From the NCBI RefSeq assembly GCF_900163545.1, contig NZ_FUHW01000038.1, positions 186,001 to 250,000 on the forward strand: DNA of 64,000 bases, read 5' to 3'. The first letter of the stretch is position 1. Every line of letters begins with the position of its first letter. The stretch is from Arthrobacter rhombi. Its GTDB lineage: Bacteria > Actinomycetota > Actinomycetes > Actinomycetales > Micrococcaceae. Below, piece after piece: positions 27,393-36,465 of the stretch. Made by a program: the position numbers and the translations under genes. The notes under the pieces were generated by a model. The model searched no databases. It was given only the letters and a program-made list of their open reading frames with translations, and was not told where the DNA came from.

Positions 27393-27944
27393 TCAGTGCG
27401 GCAGGTCGATCTCGAGGACCTTGGCATCGCTGGGTTCGTTGGAACCATCGACGGGTTCGGTGGTGACCAGAACGGATTCGATGTCGTCCAGGGACTTGAA
27501 ACCGACGGTTGCCTTGGTTTTTTTGGGGTCCAAGACCTCCAGGGAACTCACCGATTCGCCACCGATGGACTCCACCCAGACCTGGTAGGTCTGCTGGGCG
27601 GGCGCTCCGGGCAGATCATTGAGCTCCAGTGAACCCGCATCCAGGGACGTCGAAAGGCGAAGGACCGCCTGACCGCCTCCGTCGACGTCAACCGTTTTCT
27701 CGGTGACATCCGGGGCATCGGCGACCTCGCCGGCAACATTACGGGGCATCAAGGCGATCACCAGGGCGGTGATGCCGATGATGACCACGAGGGCGGCTCC
27801 GACGACGAGCATCCACTTCTTGACCGGCGCCGTCCGAGGACGCACCGTCTCCTGCGAGGCGTCGTCGACCAGTCCCAGGCCAAGATCATCCGTGGCGTCT
27901 TCGGGCTTCCCATAACGGAAATCCTCGGGCTCTTCGTGCTGCAT
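27393..27944 (-). CDS. Membrane protein with RskA-type anti-sigma C-terminal domain
   Basis: 183 aa from ATG 27944 (GATGAGG just upstream; ATG 27953 is possible). A short acidic cytoplasmic N-terminus is followed by one membrane segment (residues ~46-68) and an outer domain resembling the RskA C-terminal domain (SLELNDLPGAPAQQTYQVWVE). The N-terminal zinc-binding anti-sigma domain that would hold a sigma factor is absent, and no sigma factor gene is nearby. It may be a sensor remnant or have another role. Confidence 0.65.
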   Translation of the reverse strand: MQHEEPEDFRYGKPEDATDDLGLGLVDDASQETVRPRTAPVKKWMLVVGAALVVIIGITALVIALMPRNVAGEVADAPDVTEKTVDVDGGGQAVLRLSTSLDAGSLELNDLPGAPAQQTYQVWVESIGGESVSSLEVLDPKKTKATVGFKSLDDIESVLVTTEPVDGSNEPSDAKVLEIDLPH

Positions 27945-28037
27945 GATCCTCATCCCTGGATGGTCTGACGTTTTCTCCCCTCCCAGCTTAGGGCAGGTAT
28001 TTGCCGGGCTCCGGGATGGCAACGCTGGCAGGGCGCG

Positions 28038-28499
28038 TCAGGAGCCTGCGAAGCCCTGTTGGCGCCACGCCTCATACAGGACGATTGACGCCGAATTGGC
28101 GAGGTTCAGTGAGCGTCGGGACGCCAACATGGGCAGCCGGACCCGGGCCGTGACATGGGGGTCGGTCTTGACCTCGGCGGGCAGCCCCACGGATTCGCGA
28201 CCAAACATCAGGACGTCTGAGGGACGGAATTCAAGGTCGGTGTAGGTCACCTCGCCTTCCGCCGTGAAGGCGAAAACCCGATCGGGTGCCAAGGCCTCCC
28301 ACGCCGAGTCGAGATCGGGGTGGATATGGACGTCGGCGAGGTCGTGGTAATCGAGGCCCGCCCGGCGAAGCTTTGCATCCGAAAGATCGAAACCGAGGGG
28401 TTCGACCAGGTGGAGCTCGGCGCCGGTGACGGCGGCCAGGCGGATGGCGTTGCCGGTATTGCCGGGGATTTCTGGGGTGACGAAGAGTATGCGAAACAC
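28038..28499 (-). CDS. trmL: TrmL-type tRNA 2'-O-methyltransferase (SPOUT family)
   Basis: 153 aa, normal for TrmL/YibK. Signatures are TPEIPGNTGNAIRLAA at the N-terminus, LMFGRESVGLP in the middle and RSLNLANSASIVLYEAWRQ at the C-terminus, forming the trefoil knot that binds S-adenosylmethionine. The family methylates the ribose of wobble base 34 in tRNA-Leu. The GTG start follows TAGGAT and six bases, a leaderless arrangement. Confidence 0.9.
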   Translation of the reverse strand: MFRILFVTPEIPGNTGNAIRLAAVTGAELHLVEPLGFDLSDAKLRRAGLDYHDLADVHIHPDLDSAWEALAPDRVFAFTAEGEVTYTDLEFRPSDVLMFGRESVGLPAEVKTDPHVTARVRLPMLASRRSLNLANSASIVLYEAWRQQGFAGS

Positions 28500-28505
28500 C
28501 GTTAG

Positions 28506-28511
28506 ATCCTA
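28506..28511 (-). promoter_or_regulatory. -10 element for trmL (leaderless)
   Basis: TAGGAT on the minus strand, then CTAACG and GTG at 28499. Confidence 0.5.
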
Positions 28512-28539
28512 TGCCCGGTCGAGGGTGGAGAAGTACAGG

Positions 28540-29463
28540 TCAGTACATTCCGCCGATGAGTCGGGCCAGTAACGGAACATCGACGACATTCGGACTGGGG
28601 CCAGTGCCCAGGAACATCTTGAGTTCTCTGACCAGGTTCGCGGCATTGACGATATGCGTCAGCGAGGCGGAGGCAGGGTCGGTGCCGCGGGCGTAGTCGA
28701 TGACCGGTTCGTGGAGGTTGTCGTCGGGGGAATGGACCACCGTCCAGCCGGTGACGTTCAGCTCCGGGAAGGCCTCCTGCATTCCACGGACCAGGTGTTC
28801 CATCCGTGGTGGGTCGATCGCCTTCCCAGCATGGCGCAATGCCGTGCCGTCCCATCGGTAGACACCGCGTGGCAGCACCATGGAATTGATGAGCGCTAAT
28901 CGGTAGCCGGAGAGCACCACGTGGTCGATGAACCCTCGGTCCGCCGGAGAATGCAGGCCGTTGACCAGCCGGGCCGCCGGAAGGTGAGGCAGGATCTTGC
29001 TCGAGATCAATCTGACGGTCGCTGCTTCGCGGGCCAGCCGTGATTGCGGGGTGAACAAACCGCGTTTACGTGGTGCCCCCTGGATTTGCCGAGAGGCCAC
29101 GGTCTCGGTGAGGACCGGGTTGGAGGTTGCTGAGAACGGCGGAACGTAACGTAAGGGATCGGTGGGGGTCGGCCGGCGACCACCAGCAGGTTCCGCTCTG
29201 GTCGCGGTTCGCCCGGCGGCCCGGTCATCGGCGGTGGAGGGCTGGTACGCCGAGGTCGTGCCGTAGCTGCGATCGTAGGCGGCACGCGCGACGGGGTCAC
29301 GTAGGGTCTGGTAGGCCAGTGAGACGACCCGGAAGGATGCCGCGTCTCCTCCCTGATCGGGGTGCGTCGTGCGGGCCGCCCGACGATAGGCGGTCTTCAC
29401 CTCGGCCAATGAAGCATCGCGGTTGATGCCCAGGACCTCATAGTGGGTTCTTGCCGGGGACAC
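28540..29463 (-). CDS. J-domain protein
   Basis: 307 aa from GTG 29463, chosen because AAAGGT lies six bases upstream and the protein then begins directly with the J domain (ARTHYEVLGINRDASLAEV). HPD is at residues 34-36. The rest has no DnaJ Gly/Phe or zinc-finger region, and the C-terminal ~200 residues contain a domain (GFIDHVVLSGYRLALINSM, YRWDGTALRHAG) that resembles a nuclease-related (NERD-like) fold. It may be a specialised DnaK co-chaperone. Confidence 0.75.
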   Translation of the reverse strand: MSPARTHYEVLGINRDASLAEVKTAYRRAARTTHPDQGGDAASFRVVSLAYQTLRDPVARAAYDRSYGTTSAYQPSTADDRAAGRTATRAEPAGGRRPTPTDPLRYVPPFSATSNPVLTETVASRQIQGAPRKRGLFTPQSRLAREAATVRLISSKILPHLPAARLVNGLHSPADRGFIDHVVLSGYRLALINSMVLPRGVYRWDGTALRHAGKAIDPPRMEHLVRGMQEAFPELNVTGWTVVHSPDDNLHEPVIDYARGTDPASASLTHIVNAANLVRELKMFLGTGPSPNVVDVPLLARLIGGMY

Positions 29464-29561
29464 GCCTGACCTTTCCGTGGGCGCCGACTGGCTGCCTGAT
29501 GGGTGTATCTGTTGTGCCGAACGAACGGCAGCTGGAGCTGGTTCCGGACGAACCAGCCGGG

Positions 29562-30323
29562 TCACTCGTTGCCGTGAGCGGGAACCCTCCGGTATTCGGT
29601 GAACAACGCTCCGGCTTCCTCCAGCAGAAGGGCCAGTTCGACCGGCTGGTTTCCGGAGGTGGGACCGGTGGCGATGCGTTGGCCTTCGCCGCCGGCCAAC
29701 ACCGGAGAGACGGTCAGGCAGAGACTGTCGACCGCGTCGGCCCGTTGGAAGGAAGCAAAGAGGGTGGGGCCACCCTCGGCATGCACCATCTGGTGACCAC
29801 GCTCGCGTAATTCCGACAGGATCCGCCGGGGTTCGGCGTCGTCCTGGCCCGCGTTGATGACCTCGGCCACCGCGGCGAGAGCCTGCCGCCGGGCCGGATC
29901 CGCGGAGCTGGTCGTGAACACCAAAACCGGCACCGGGGCCGTGGTGAAGAAATCGGATTGTGGGTCCAAATTCAAGGACCCCGAGACGACGGCGATAACC
30001 GGATGGGTCGTCATGCCGCGCTCGCGACGCCAGGACTGGGCGTCTGCGTCAATGAGTTCACCGGCGTAGCCCTCGGCGCGGATGGTTCCTGCACCGACCA
30101 AGACGACGTCGGCGTGGCGACGTTGTAGGGCGAAGATGCGCTGATCGGCGGCTGTGCCCAGCCCGCCCGAGGTGCCTGCGGTGGTGGCCGCCCCGTCGGC
30201 GGAAGCTACGAAGTTGAAACGCACCACGGCATCGGCTGCCGGCGCATAGAGCCCCAGAAGCTGCTCATCGGTCAGATCGGAGGCGCCGTCACCGGGGTGC
30301 GGAGGAATCAGTTGCTGGACCAT
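29562..30323 (-). CDS. RibD C-terminal/dihydrofolate reductase-like reductase
   Basis: 253 aa. The RibD reductase fold is shown by VRFNFVASADGAATT, DVVLVGAGTIRAEGY and HAEGGPTLFASFQRADAVD near the C-terminus. It lacks the RibD deaminase domain and resembles Rv2671 of M. tuberculosis, which is annotated as RibD-like and can provide dihydrofolate reductase activity (family knowledge). The start follows TAGATT plus six bases, leaderless. The gene lies 9 bp after the FolP-like gene on the same strand, suggesting a shared role in pteridine metabolism. Confidence 0.8.
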   Translation of the reverse strand: MVQQLIPPHPGDGASDLTDEQLLGLYAPAADAVVRFNFVASADGAATTAGTSGGLGTAADQRIFALQRRHADVVLVGAGTIRAEGYAGELIDADAQSWRRERGMTTHPVIAVVSGSLNLDPQSDFFTTAPVPVLVFTTSSADPARRQALAAVAEVINAGQDDAEPRRILSELRERGHQMVHAEGGPTLFASFQRADAVDSLCLTVSPVLAGGEGQRIATGPTSGNQPVELALLLEEAGALFTEYRRVPAHGNE

Positions 30324-30329
30324 GGGACC

Positions 30330-30335
30330 AATCTA
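30330..30335 (-). promoter_or_regulatory. -10 element for the RibD-like gene, overlapping the folP stop
   Basis: TAGATT on the minus strand, six bases before ATG 30323. Its first three bases (TAG) are the stop codon of the FolP-like gene. Confidence 0.5.
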
Positions 30336-31256
30336 TCGTCCCGGCAGGTGTGCTGGCTCGTTGACGTCTGCCATGTTGTGTCGCAAATAGGCCGGTTCGC
30401 GCCAACCGGCAGTGGCTTCGAAGAGTCGGGCCGCCGAGACGGCCTCGGGAATGTTGTGCATGCGCAGGACCCGGGCGCCGTTCATCAGGCAGATCACTGC
30501 CGCGCTCAGGGATCCGGCCAGTCGTTCGGATTTGGGCTGGTCCAAGGTCTCACCAATGAAGTCCTTATTCGATACCGCTGCCAGCAGTGGATAGCCCAAT
30601 GCCGCCACCTCATCCAGCCTGCGGGTCACTTCCAAAGTGTGTCGGGTGTTCTTATTCAGATCGTGTCCGGGATCGATGATGATCTTTTCCCCGGGGACGC
30701 CCAAACTCCGGGCCAACTCGACCTTGCGCTGCAAAAAACCGGTGATATCGCCGACCACGTCCTCATAATGGGGGCGCGGGTAGACAGTGCGCGGTTTGGC
30801 CAGTGAATGCGTGATGACCAGATGCACCCCGGCGTTGGCGACCACCCGGGCCAGATCCGGGTTGGAGATCCCGGTGGTGTCGTTGATAACGTCGGCGCCG
30901 GCGGCAATGGCCGCCTCGGCGACCCGCGGTTGGAAAGTGTCGGCGGAGATGATCGCATCGGTTCGCTCGCGGATGGACCTGATGACCGGGACCACCCGTT
31001 CGGCCTCTTCCTGCCAGTGAAGTTCCGGCCCCGGAGCAAACGGCACCCCGCCGATATCCAGCCACTGCGCTCCAGTGTGAACGGCAGCCAGCGACGCATC
31101 GACAGCGGCGTCGAGGGCAAAGGTCGCCCCGCCGTCGTAGAAACTATCGGGGGTCCGGTTGATGATCGCCATCACCGCGACCTGCTGCGAAAAGTCGATT
31201 CGACGATGCGCGAAGTCGTGGACTGGATGAACGAGATGGGGTAGATACATGCTCAC
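30333..31256 (-). CDS. Dihydropteroate synthase homologue, FolP2-like
   Basis: 307 aa from GTG 31256 (GAGGAG nine bases upstream; ATG 31250 is the alternative). The TIM barrel of the DHPS family is clear: VMAIINRTPDSFYDGG, IISADTF, AAGADVINDTTG, IIIDPGHDLNKNT and AAVSNKDFIGETLD. The second substrate loop, normally DIGGESTRPG, reads DIGGVPFAPG, as in the FolP2 paralogues of mycobacteria, which have not shown normal DHPS activity. The substrate may therefore differ. It lies next to the RibD-like reductase. Confidence 0.85.
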   Translation of the reverse strand: MSMYLPHLVHPVHDFAHRRIDFSQQVAVMAIINRTPDSFYDGGATFALDAAVDASLAAVHTGAQWLDIGGVPFAPGPELHWQEEAERVVPVIRSIRERTDAIISADTFQPRVAEAAIAAGADVINDTTGISNPDLARVVANAGVHLVITHSLAKPRTVYPRPHYEDVVGDITGFLQRKVELARSLGVPGEKIIIDPGHDLNKNTRHTLEVTRRLDEVAALGYPLLAAVSNKDFIGETLDQPKSERLAGSLSAAVICLMNGARVLRMHNIPEAVSAARLFEATAGWREPAYLRHNMADVNEPAHLPGR

Positions 31257-31309
31257 GGGGTCAGGCTCCTCGGGACGGGTCCCCTCAGTTCTACCAGCCC
31301 CCGGACTTG

Positions 31310-31315
31310 TAGGGT
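31310..31315 (+). promoter_or_regulatory. -10 element for the 31322 gene (leaderless)
   Basis: TAGGGT, then GGAGGC and ATG at 31322. Six-base spacing supports a leaderless start; the GGAGG could also act as a close ribosome site. Confidence 0.5.
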
Positions 31316-31321
31316 GGAGGC

Positions 31322-32176
31322 ATGGCCATGACGTTCGCCGGGGCAGAGCCCGGACAGTGGATCGCCCACGCACTCCAAAAGGTCCTCTCGACCCGACCGC
31401 CGGCGACAACGGTAGCCGCGCAGATCCCCGCAGGATTCGACGCCTATGCCCGGATCTTCCACCCGGCTGCCGATGAGGACGGAAACCCTGTGCGCTGGTC
31501 CGATATCGCCCTCCAACGCGGAACCGTTCTGCATGCGGGCGCCCAGTTCTCCGCGGTCTCCGGCATCGACGACACCGGGATGGCCTGGACCGAAGACGCT
31601 TGGGACGGTGAAGCGCCCACCGGTGACGGCCTGCCGGTCGCCGACCTGGCCGCGGTGGCCGAGCTCATTTCCCGTCATGCGGGGCCCGAGGCTTATCTGG
31701 GGTTGTGGGACGGCTATGCCTTCATCCGTGGTGGGGACGCTGTCGAGGTGCTCGGCACCGACGAGCCGCCGACGGACCCCGACATAGCCCAGCGCGAGGC
31801 ACTGCTCCGTGAACAGCTCAAACGCCCGGCCTTCTCCGCCGACGTGCTTGAGGGCGGGAAACTCGAGATCGGGCCCGAGGGCTACCGCTCCTATTACCTC
31901 TTCTTCGGCAGCCTCGAGGATGTGGCCTCCCCGCTGTGGAAAGCGGGGCAGGGCTTTGCCGAACGGCAGGCACCAAACCTGGCGTGGGGGACCGACCGCT
32001 CCTGGATGTTCTCCACCGAGCTCTACGAGGACTCGACCATCGTCGGTGGCCCAGCGGATCTCATCCACGAGCTCTGCCACGACCAGCGTCTCGAAGCCCG
32101 CGCCATCACCCTCGACACCGATTTGGGGATCAATGGTGACCGGATCAACCCTGCTCCGGAGCATGACGGGTACTGA
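31322..32176 (+). CDS. Conserved protein of unknown function
   Basis: 284 aa, soluble, acidic and Ala/Gly/Asp-rich, without signal peptide or membrane segment. I do not recognise the family. Notable stretches are RIFHPAADEDGNPVRWSDI, EAYLGLWDGYAFI, YYLFFGSLEDVASP and TDRSWMFSTELYEDSTIVGG; the aromatic-rich pattern suggests a ligand-binding fold. It is divergent from the FolP2-like gene and ends 30 bp before the cysteine desulfurase, whose -35 element overlaps its stop. Coding quality and base composition match the neighbours, so it is a real gene. Confidence 0.75.
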   Translation: MAMTFAGAEPGQWIAHALQKVLSTRPPATTVAAQIPAGFDAYARIFHPAADEDGNPVRWSDIALQRGTVLHAGAQFSAVSGIDDTGMAWTEDAWDGEAPTGDGLPVADLAAVAELISRHAGPEAYLGLWDGYAFIRGGDAVEVLGTDEPPTDPDIAQREALLREQLKRPAFSADVLEGGKLEIGPEGYRSYYLFFGSLEDVASPLWKAGQGFAERQAPNLAWGTDRSWMFSTELYEDSTIVGGPADLIHELCHDQRLEARAITLDTDLGINGDRINPAPEHDGY

Positions 32177-32200
32177 CATCCGCCGCTCCGGCGGTAGAAT
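32173..32200 (+). promoter_or_regulatory. Promoter of the cysteine desulfurase gene (leaderless)
   Basis: CTGACA (32173-32178), 16 bp, TAGAAT (32195-32200), then six bases and GTG 32207. The best-formed leaderless promoter in the window. The -35 overlaps the TGA of the preceding gene. Confidence 0.65.
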
Positions 32201-32206
32201 CGAGCG

Positions 32207-33445
32207 GTGTCCGCCACCCAGCCCGTGTATTTCGATCACGCGGCGACCACGCCCATGACGGCGTCCGCGCTCGCCGTGCTGACCCAGGAATTGAGCCGTA
32301 CAGGGAACCCATCCTCCCTGCACGGTGCAGGTCGTCGTGCCCATACCGTTGTCGAGGAAGCCCGCGAGAGCCTTGCCGCGGCCGCCGGGGCACATTCCTC
32401 GGAGGTCATCTTTACCTCCGGTGGTACGGAATCGGACAACCTGGCGGTCAAGGGGCTCTACTGGGCCCGTACCGCGGCAGAACCGGCACGCCGGAGAATC
32501 CTGTGTAGCACCGTGGAACACCATGCCGTGCTGGACACCGTGGAATGGCTGGCCGCCCATGAAGGGGCAGAAATACGTTGGATCGGCGTCGATGAGACAG
32601 GGCGGATCCGGCTCGATGAATTCGAGGCCGAAATTGCCCGGGACCCCGGCACGGTGGCGCTGGCGACCCTGATGTGGGCGAACAACGAAGTCGGTACCGT
32701 CCAGCCGGTCGCCGAAGCGGCCTCCATCGCGGCGGCCTACGGCATTCCGCTGCACTCCGACGCCGTCCAGGCGTTTACTTCCCTCGAGGTGAATTTCCGG
32801 GCCTCCGGCCTGGCCACGATGGCCATCAGCGCCCATAAGATCGGCGGCCCCGTCGGCATCGGGGCACTGCTGGTCCGTCGCGATATTGTCCTCACCGCAG
32901 TACAACACGGCGGCGGCCACGAAAGAGCCTTGCGCTCGGGGACCTTGAATACTGCCGCAGCGGCCTCCTTTGCCGCGGCAGCCAGCGAGGCAGTCGGCCA
33001 TCTCGCGGCCGAATCCCAACGGCTGGCGGGACTGCGGGACTCCCTGATTGCCGGCGTCCGCCAGGCGGTACCCGATGCCGAACTCTCCGGGCCAGCCGTT
33101 GAAGGCGCCACCGGGGACCGGTTGCCGGGCAACGCCCATTTCACCTTTCCCGGCTGCGAAGGGGACTCGTTGCTCTTCGTGCTGGACATGCTCGGCGTGC
33201 AATCCTCCACCGGCTCTGCCTGCACGGCAGGGGTACCACGGCCCAGCCACGTGTTGCTGGCCATGGGGCGCACGGAGGAGGCGGCCCGTGGGGCCCAACG
33301 GTTCACGATCGGGCACACCACCACGGCCGCCGACGTCCAAGCCCTGGTCGCGGCCCTGCCCGAAGCGCATCAGCGGGCGAAACAGGCAGGAATGGCTGCC
33401 AAGAAAAGCAGGATCCAAACAGCAGGAACAGGATTAAAAGTATGA
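32207..33445 (+). CDS. Cysteine desulfurase (NifS/IscS-like)
   Basis: 412 aa. PLP enzyme signatures: [35 protein letters not shown], the PLP lysine Lys211 in [14 protein letters not shown], and the persulfide cysteine Cys339 in [16 protein letters not shown]. It removes sulfur from cysteine. The mnmA start overlaps its stop (ATGA), so the sulfur is probably passed to tRNA thiolation. The start GTG follows a clear leaderless promoter. The long Lys/Gln-containing tail after residue 390 looks unstructured. Confidence 0.93.
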   Translation: MSATQPVYFDHAATTPMTASALAVLTQELSRTGNPSSLHGAGRRAHTVVEEARESLAAAAGAHSSEVIFTSGGTESDNLAVKGLYWARTAAEPARRRILCSTVEHHAVLDTVEWLAAHEGAEIRWIGVDETGRIRLDEFEAEIARDPGTVALATLMWANNEVGTVQPVAEAASIAAAYGIPLHSDAVQAFTSLEVNFRASGLATMAISAHKIGGPVGIGALLVRRDIVLTAVQHGGGHERALRSGTLNTAAAASFAAAASEAVGHLAAESQRLAGLRDSLIAGVRQAVPDAELSGPAVEGATGDRLPGNAHFTFPGCEGDSLLFVLDMLGVQSSTGSACTAGVPRPSHVLLAMGRTEEAARGAQRFTIGHTTTAADVQALVAALPEAHQRAKQAGMAAKKSRIQTAGTGLKV

Positions 33446-34593
33446 AGGTATTGGCAGCAATGAGCGGCGGGGTCGACTCCGCAGTGGCGGCGGCGCGTGC
33501 CGTGGACGCCGGGCACGACGTCGTGGGCGTGCACCTGGCGCTGTCCCGTATGCCGGGAACCCTGCGCACCGGCAGCCGGGGCTGCTGCACCGTGGAGGAT
33601 TCCAATGACGCCTGGCGGGCTTGTGACAAGCTGGACATCCCCTACTACGTCTGGGACTTCTCTGAGCGCTTCAAGGAAGACGTCGTCGACGATTTCATCG
33701 CCGAATACGCGGCAGGACGCACCCCCAACCCGTGCATGCGCTGCAACGAACGCATCAAGTTCGCAGCCCTGCTCGAGAAGGCGCTCGCCCTGGGCTTCGA
33801 CGCCGTGTGCACCGGCCATTACGCCAAGGTCATCACCGATGCCGAGGGAAACCCGGAACTACACCGCGCAGCCGATTGGGCCAAGGACCAGTCCTACGTG
33901 CTCGGGGTGTTGACCCATGAGCAGCTCGGCCACTCACTGTTTCCGTTGGCTGACACACCCTCCAAGGCCGAGGTGCGCGCCGAAGCCGAGCAGCGCGGCC
34001 TATCGGTCGCCAAAAAGCCGGACAGCCACGACATTTGCTTCATCCCCGATGGTGACACCCGTGGCTGGCTCGAGGAACGCATCGAACTCAAGGAGGGGGA
34101 GATCCTGGATCATGAAGGCAACTCCGTGGGCAGCCATCCTGGAGCCAACGCCTTCACCGTCGGCCAGCGCAAGGGGCTGAAGATCGGCCGTCCCGCTTCC
34201 GACGGGAAACCGCGCTTCGTGTTGGAGATCCGCCCCAAGGACAACCAGGTCGTGGTCGGCCCCAAGGAGCTGCTCTCGGTCGATCGACTGCGGGGAATCA
34301 AAGTCAGTTGGGCGGGCCTGCCGCTGAAGGAAGCGATGGCCGGGGAACGCTTCGACTGCATGGTCCAGGTGCGTGCCCACGCCGACCCCGTCGAAGCCAT
34401 TGGTTGGCTTGAGGAAGCAACGGGGGAGGACGGCGAATCGGTTCGCGAACTCGTCGTCGATGTCAGCGACCCGCTCCAGGGAGTCTCACCGGGACAGACC
34501 ATGGTGATCTACCAGGGCACACGCGTGCTCGGTCAGGCGACCATCGACACGGCACGCAGCCTGTCCTGGGACCCTGCCAGCATTTCCTCGTAG
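33442..34593 (+). CDS. mnmA: tRNA 2-thiouridylase MnmA
   Basis: 383 aa. It has the ATP PP-loop SGGVDS at residues 8-13, the catalytic cysteine pair NPCMRCN (Cys98 and Cys101), and the second catalytic cysteine Cys199 in [11 protein letters not shown]. It inserts sulfur at C2 of U34 in Lys, Glu and Gln tRNAs. It overlaps the cysteine desulfurase by 4 bp, a coupled sulfur donor and acceptor. It has the full C-terminal beta domains. Confidence 0.96.
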   Translation: MKVLAAMSGGVDSAVAAARAVDAGHDVVGVHLALSRMPGTLRTGSRGCCTVEDSNDAWRACDKLDIPYYVWDFSERFKEDVVDDFIAEYAAGRTPNPCMRCNERIKFAALLEKALALGFDAVCTGHYAKVITDAEGNPELHRAADWAKDQSYVLGVLTHEQLGHSLFPLADTPSKAEVRAEAEQRGLSVAKKPDSHDICFIPDGDTRGWLEERIELKEGEILDHEGNSVGSHPGANAFTVGQRKGLKIGRPASDGKPRFVLEIRPKDNQVVVGPKELLSVDRLRGIKVSWAGLPLKEAMAGERFDCMVQVRAHADPVEAIGWLEEATGEDGESVRELVVDVSDPLQGVSPGQTMVIYQGTRVLGQATIDTARSLSWDPASISS

Positions 34594-34620
34594 AAGATCC
34601 TGGCGGGGTGCGGCAGGGAA

Positions 34621-34986
34621 TTAGCTGGCGGCCTCGTCGACGACCCCGGTCAGCCGGCCAGCGACCTGCTCGTACTCACAGCGCACGCGTCCGGCAGGGA
34701 CCGCGGACAGTTCGCTGGGGGAATGGGTGTCACAGAACACGAAATCAAAGTCGGGCCACCACTTCTTCGGGCGGGCCGCCTCGGCACGCCCGCAGACCGT
34801 GCAGACCAGATGAACCCAGACGGGGCGCTTCCCCTGCCGGTTCTGCCGTGACTGGATGAGCCATTGCGGCGGGTCGGCCTGCAGCGCGGCGAGGTGGGAT
34901 TCTTCGAGCCGGCTGGGGATCCCATGTCGGGTGGCCATCTCGAGGGGGATGTCCAGGGCAATCGCGGCGTCTCGTCTAGTCATCAT
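34621..34986 (-). CDS. Small Cys-containing protein, DUF5997-like
   Basis: 121 aa from tandem ATGs at 34986 and 34983; GGAAGG fits the second. The stretch LAALQADPPQWLIQSR recalls DUF5997 proteins. It also has HLVCTVCGRAE and later FVFCDTH, cysteines that could bind zinc. It is cytoplasmic. Its role is unknown. A -10-like TAGAGT lies at 34996-35001 on the minus strand. It is convergent with mnmA, and its start faces away from the CPBP gene. Confidence 0.65.
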   Translation of the reverse strand: MMTRRDAAIALDIPLEMATRHGIPSRLEESHLAALQADPPQWLIQSRQNRQGKRPVWVHLVCTVCGRAEAARPKKWWPDFDFVFCDTHSPSELSAVPAGRVRCEYEQVAGRLTGVVDEAAS

Positions 34987-35033
34987 GGCCCTTCCACTCT
35001 AGGCCATCGGCGCCCGGACCCCCGCGCTGGCAT

Positions 35034-35039
35034 TAGGGT
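35034..35039 (+). promoter_or_regulatory. Possible -10 of the CPBP protease gene
   Basis: TAGGGT 38 bp before ATG 35078, giving a short leader of about 30 nt with GAGGTG. Confidence 0.35.
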
Positions 35040-35077
35040 GGAACCGGCCTTCCCATCGACCTCCGAGGTGCTCGCCC

Positions 35078-36001
35078 ATGCGATCGATCAGACTGAAACC
35101 CATCGTCTACTATGTCGTGATCGCCTATGCGTTGGCGTGGCTCGTGGCACTGCCGCTCTGGCTCGGAGGCCAGGGGCTGGGGGACCCGCTTTTCACGCTC
35201 TACGCCTTGGTCATGATGCTCACCCCGACCGTGGCGGCCCTCGTGGTCACCCGCTTCGCCGAACCGACGGACCAGCGCCCCGGTGGCCCCGGAATCGCCC
35301 GGAGCCTGGGTCTGTGGCCGCTCAAACCCGTGGGGCCATTGCTCGCCTTTGTGGCCGCCGGATGGCTGCTGCCGATGCTCTTGGTCATGGGAGGGCTGCT
35401 GCTGGGGGCCGTTCTGGGCCTCTACCCGGCAGATTTCGCCCAGTTGCCGGTGCTGCGGGGGCTGATGGCCCAGCAGGCCCCGCAAGCGGCCGAGCAGATC
35501 ATGTCCATGCCAGCCGCGCTGCTCATTGCCTCGCAGCTGTTCAACGTCCTGCTCGGTTCGATCATCAATCTGGTTCCGGCACTGGGCGAAGAGATCGGTT
35601 GGCGTGGCTGGCTGGTTTCCCGGCTGGAACCGTGCGGAAAAACGGCGACCGTGCTCATCTCCGGCATCATCTGGGGGCTCTGGCATGCCCCGTTGATCCT
35701 GCTGGGCTACAACTATCCGGGTGTTCCTGGCTGGTTGAGCTTGCTGGCCATGTGCGGGATGACGATCAGCTTCGGTGCCGTATTCGCCTGGTTGCGCCTG
35801 GCATCCCGAAGCGTCTGGCCGGCAGCCCTGGCCCATGGTTCCCTCAACGCTGCTGCCGGGCTGTTTTTGGTTTTCGCATCCACCTCGGATCTTGACATGC
35901 TCGTCATTGCACCGCTGGGCTGGACCGGATGGATCCTCCCGCTGATCCTGGCCGGCCTGCTGCTGTGGAAACTGCCGGTGAAGCGGCAGCGCACCGCGTA
36001 A
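35078..36001 (+). CDS. CPBP-family intramembrane metalloprotease (Abi/CAAX-like)
   Basis: 307 aa, about eight membrane segments. All three motifs of the family are present: EEIGWR (Glu171, Glu172, Arg176), FxxxH-type WGLWH (His203), and HGSLN (His253, Asn257). Such glutamic-type membrane proteases act on CAAX or other membrane proteins; in bacteria some give bacteriocin self-immunity. No bacteriocin gene is nearby. Confidence 0.9.
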   Translation: MRSIRLKPIVYYVVIAYALAWLVALPLWLGGQGLGDPLFTLYALVMMLTPTVAALVVTRFAEPTDQRPGGPGIARSLGLWPLKPVGPLLAFVAAGWLLPMLLVMGGLLLGAVLGLYPADFAQLPVLRGLMAQQAPQAAEQIMSMPAALLIASQLFNVLLGSIINLVPALGEEIGWRGWLVSRLEPCGKTATVLISGIIWGLWHAPLILLGYNYPGVPGWLSLLAMCGMTISFGAVFAWLRLASRSVWPAALAHGSLNAAAGLFLVFASTSDLDMLVIAPLGWTGWILPLILAGLLLWKLPVKRQRTA

Positions 36002-36030
36002 TACCACCGGGTATCGGGCCCGCTCCCAAC

Positions 36031-36036
36031 TAGGAT
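36031..36036 (+). promoter_or_regulatory. -10 element for chorismate mutase (leaderless)
   Basis: TAGGAT, seven bases, ATG 36044. Supports 36044 over the upstream in-frame start at 36035, which overlaps the -10. Confidence 0.5.
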
Positions 36037-36043
36037 GGGAACC

Positions 36044-36436
36044 ATGAGCAATGAGCCGCACGCCCAGCCCGCCACGGGTGAGGACTACGACCCCACCGCC
36101 TCCTCCCTGGCCGGGAGCGTGGACCCCGAAGTCATGGAGGAATTATTGTCCGTGCGCGGAAGCATCGACAATATCGACGCCACCTTGATCTATTTGCTGG
36201 CCGAGCGTTTCAAGGCCACGCAAAAGGTCGGTCATCTCAAGGCGGAGCACCAGCTGCCTCCTGCGGATCCGAACCGCGAGGTCGCCCAGATCGCCCGGTT
36301 ACGCAGGTTGGCGTCCGAAGCACATCTGGACCCTGCCTTTGCCGAAAAGTTCCTGAATTTCGTGATCGACGAGGTTATCCGCCATCACCAGGCCATTTCG
36401 GCCTCGCGGGCCCCCGAGGGAGGCGAAGAGAGCTGA
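36044..36436 (+). CDS. Chorismate mutase, AroQ type
   Basis: 130 aa. The helical AroQ domain carries LLSVRGSIDNIDATLIYLLAERF, KVGHLKAEHQLPPADPNRE and NFVIDEVIRHHQAI, with the conserved Arg, Lys and Glu/Gln active-site positions. It converts chorismate to prephenate for Phe and Tyr synthesis in the cytoplasm. The N-terminal ~30 residues are variable. The next gene begins at its stop. Confidence 0.92.
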   Translation: MSNEPHAQPATGEDYDPTASSLAGSVDPEVMEELLSVRGSIDNIDATLIYLLAERFKATQKVGHLKAEHQLPPADPNREVAQIARLRRLASEAHLDPAFAEKFLNFVIDEVIRHHQAISASRAPEGGEES

Positions 36437-36465
36437 GCAGTGTCCGCGCTACCGGTCAGGGGCCG

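Noticed and set aside
31253..33418. A 721-codon open frame on the minus strand
   Set aside because: It covers the 31322 gene and the cysteine desulfurase, both well supported on the plus strand, and shows no known motif.
35078..36001. CPBP protease as bacteriocin immunity
   Set aside because: No small peptide, transporter or modification gene is adjacent.
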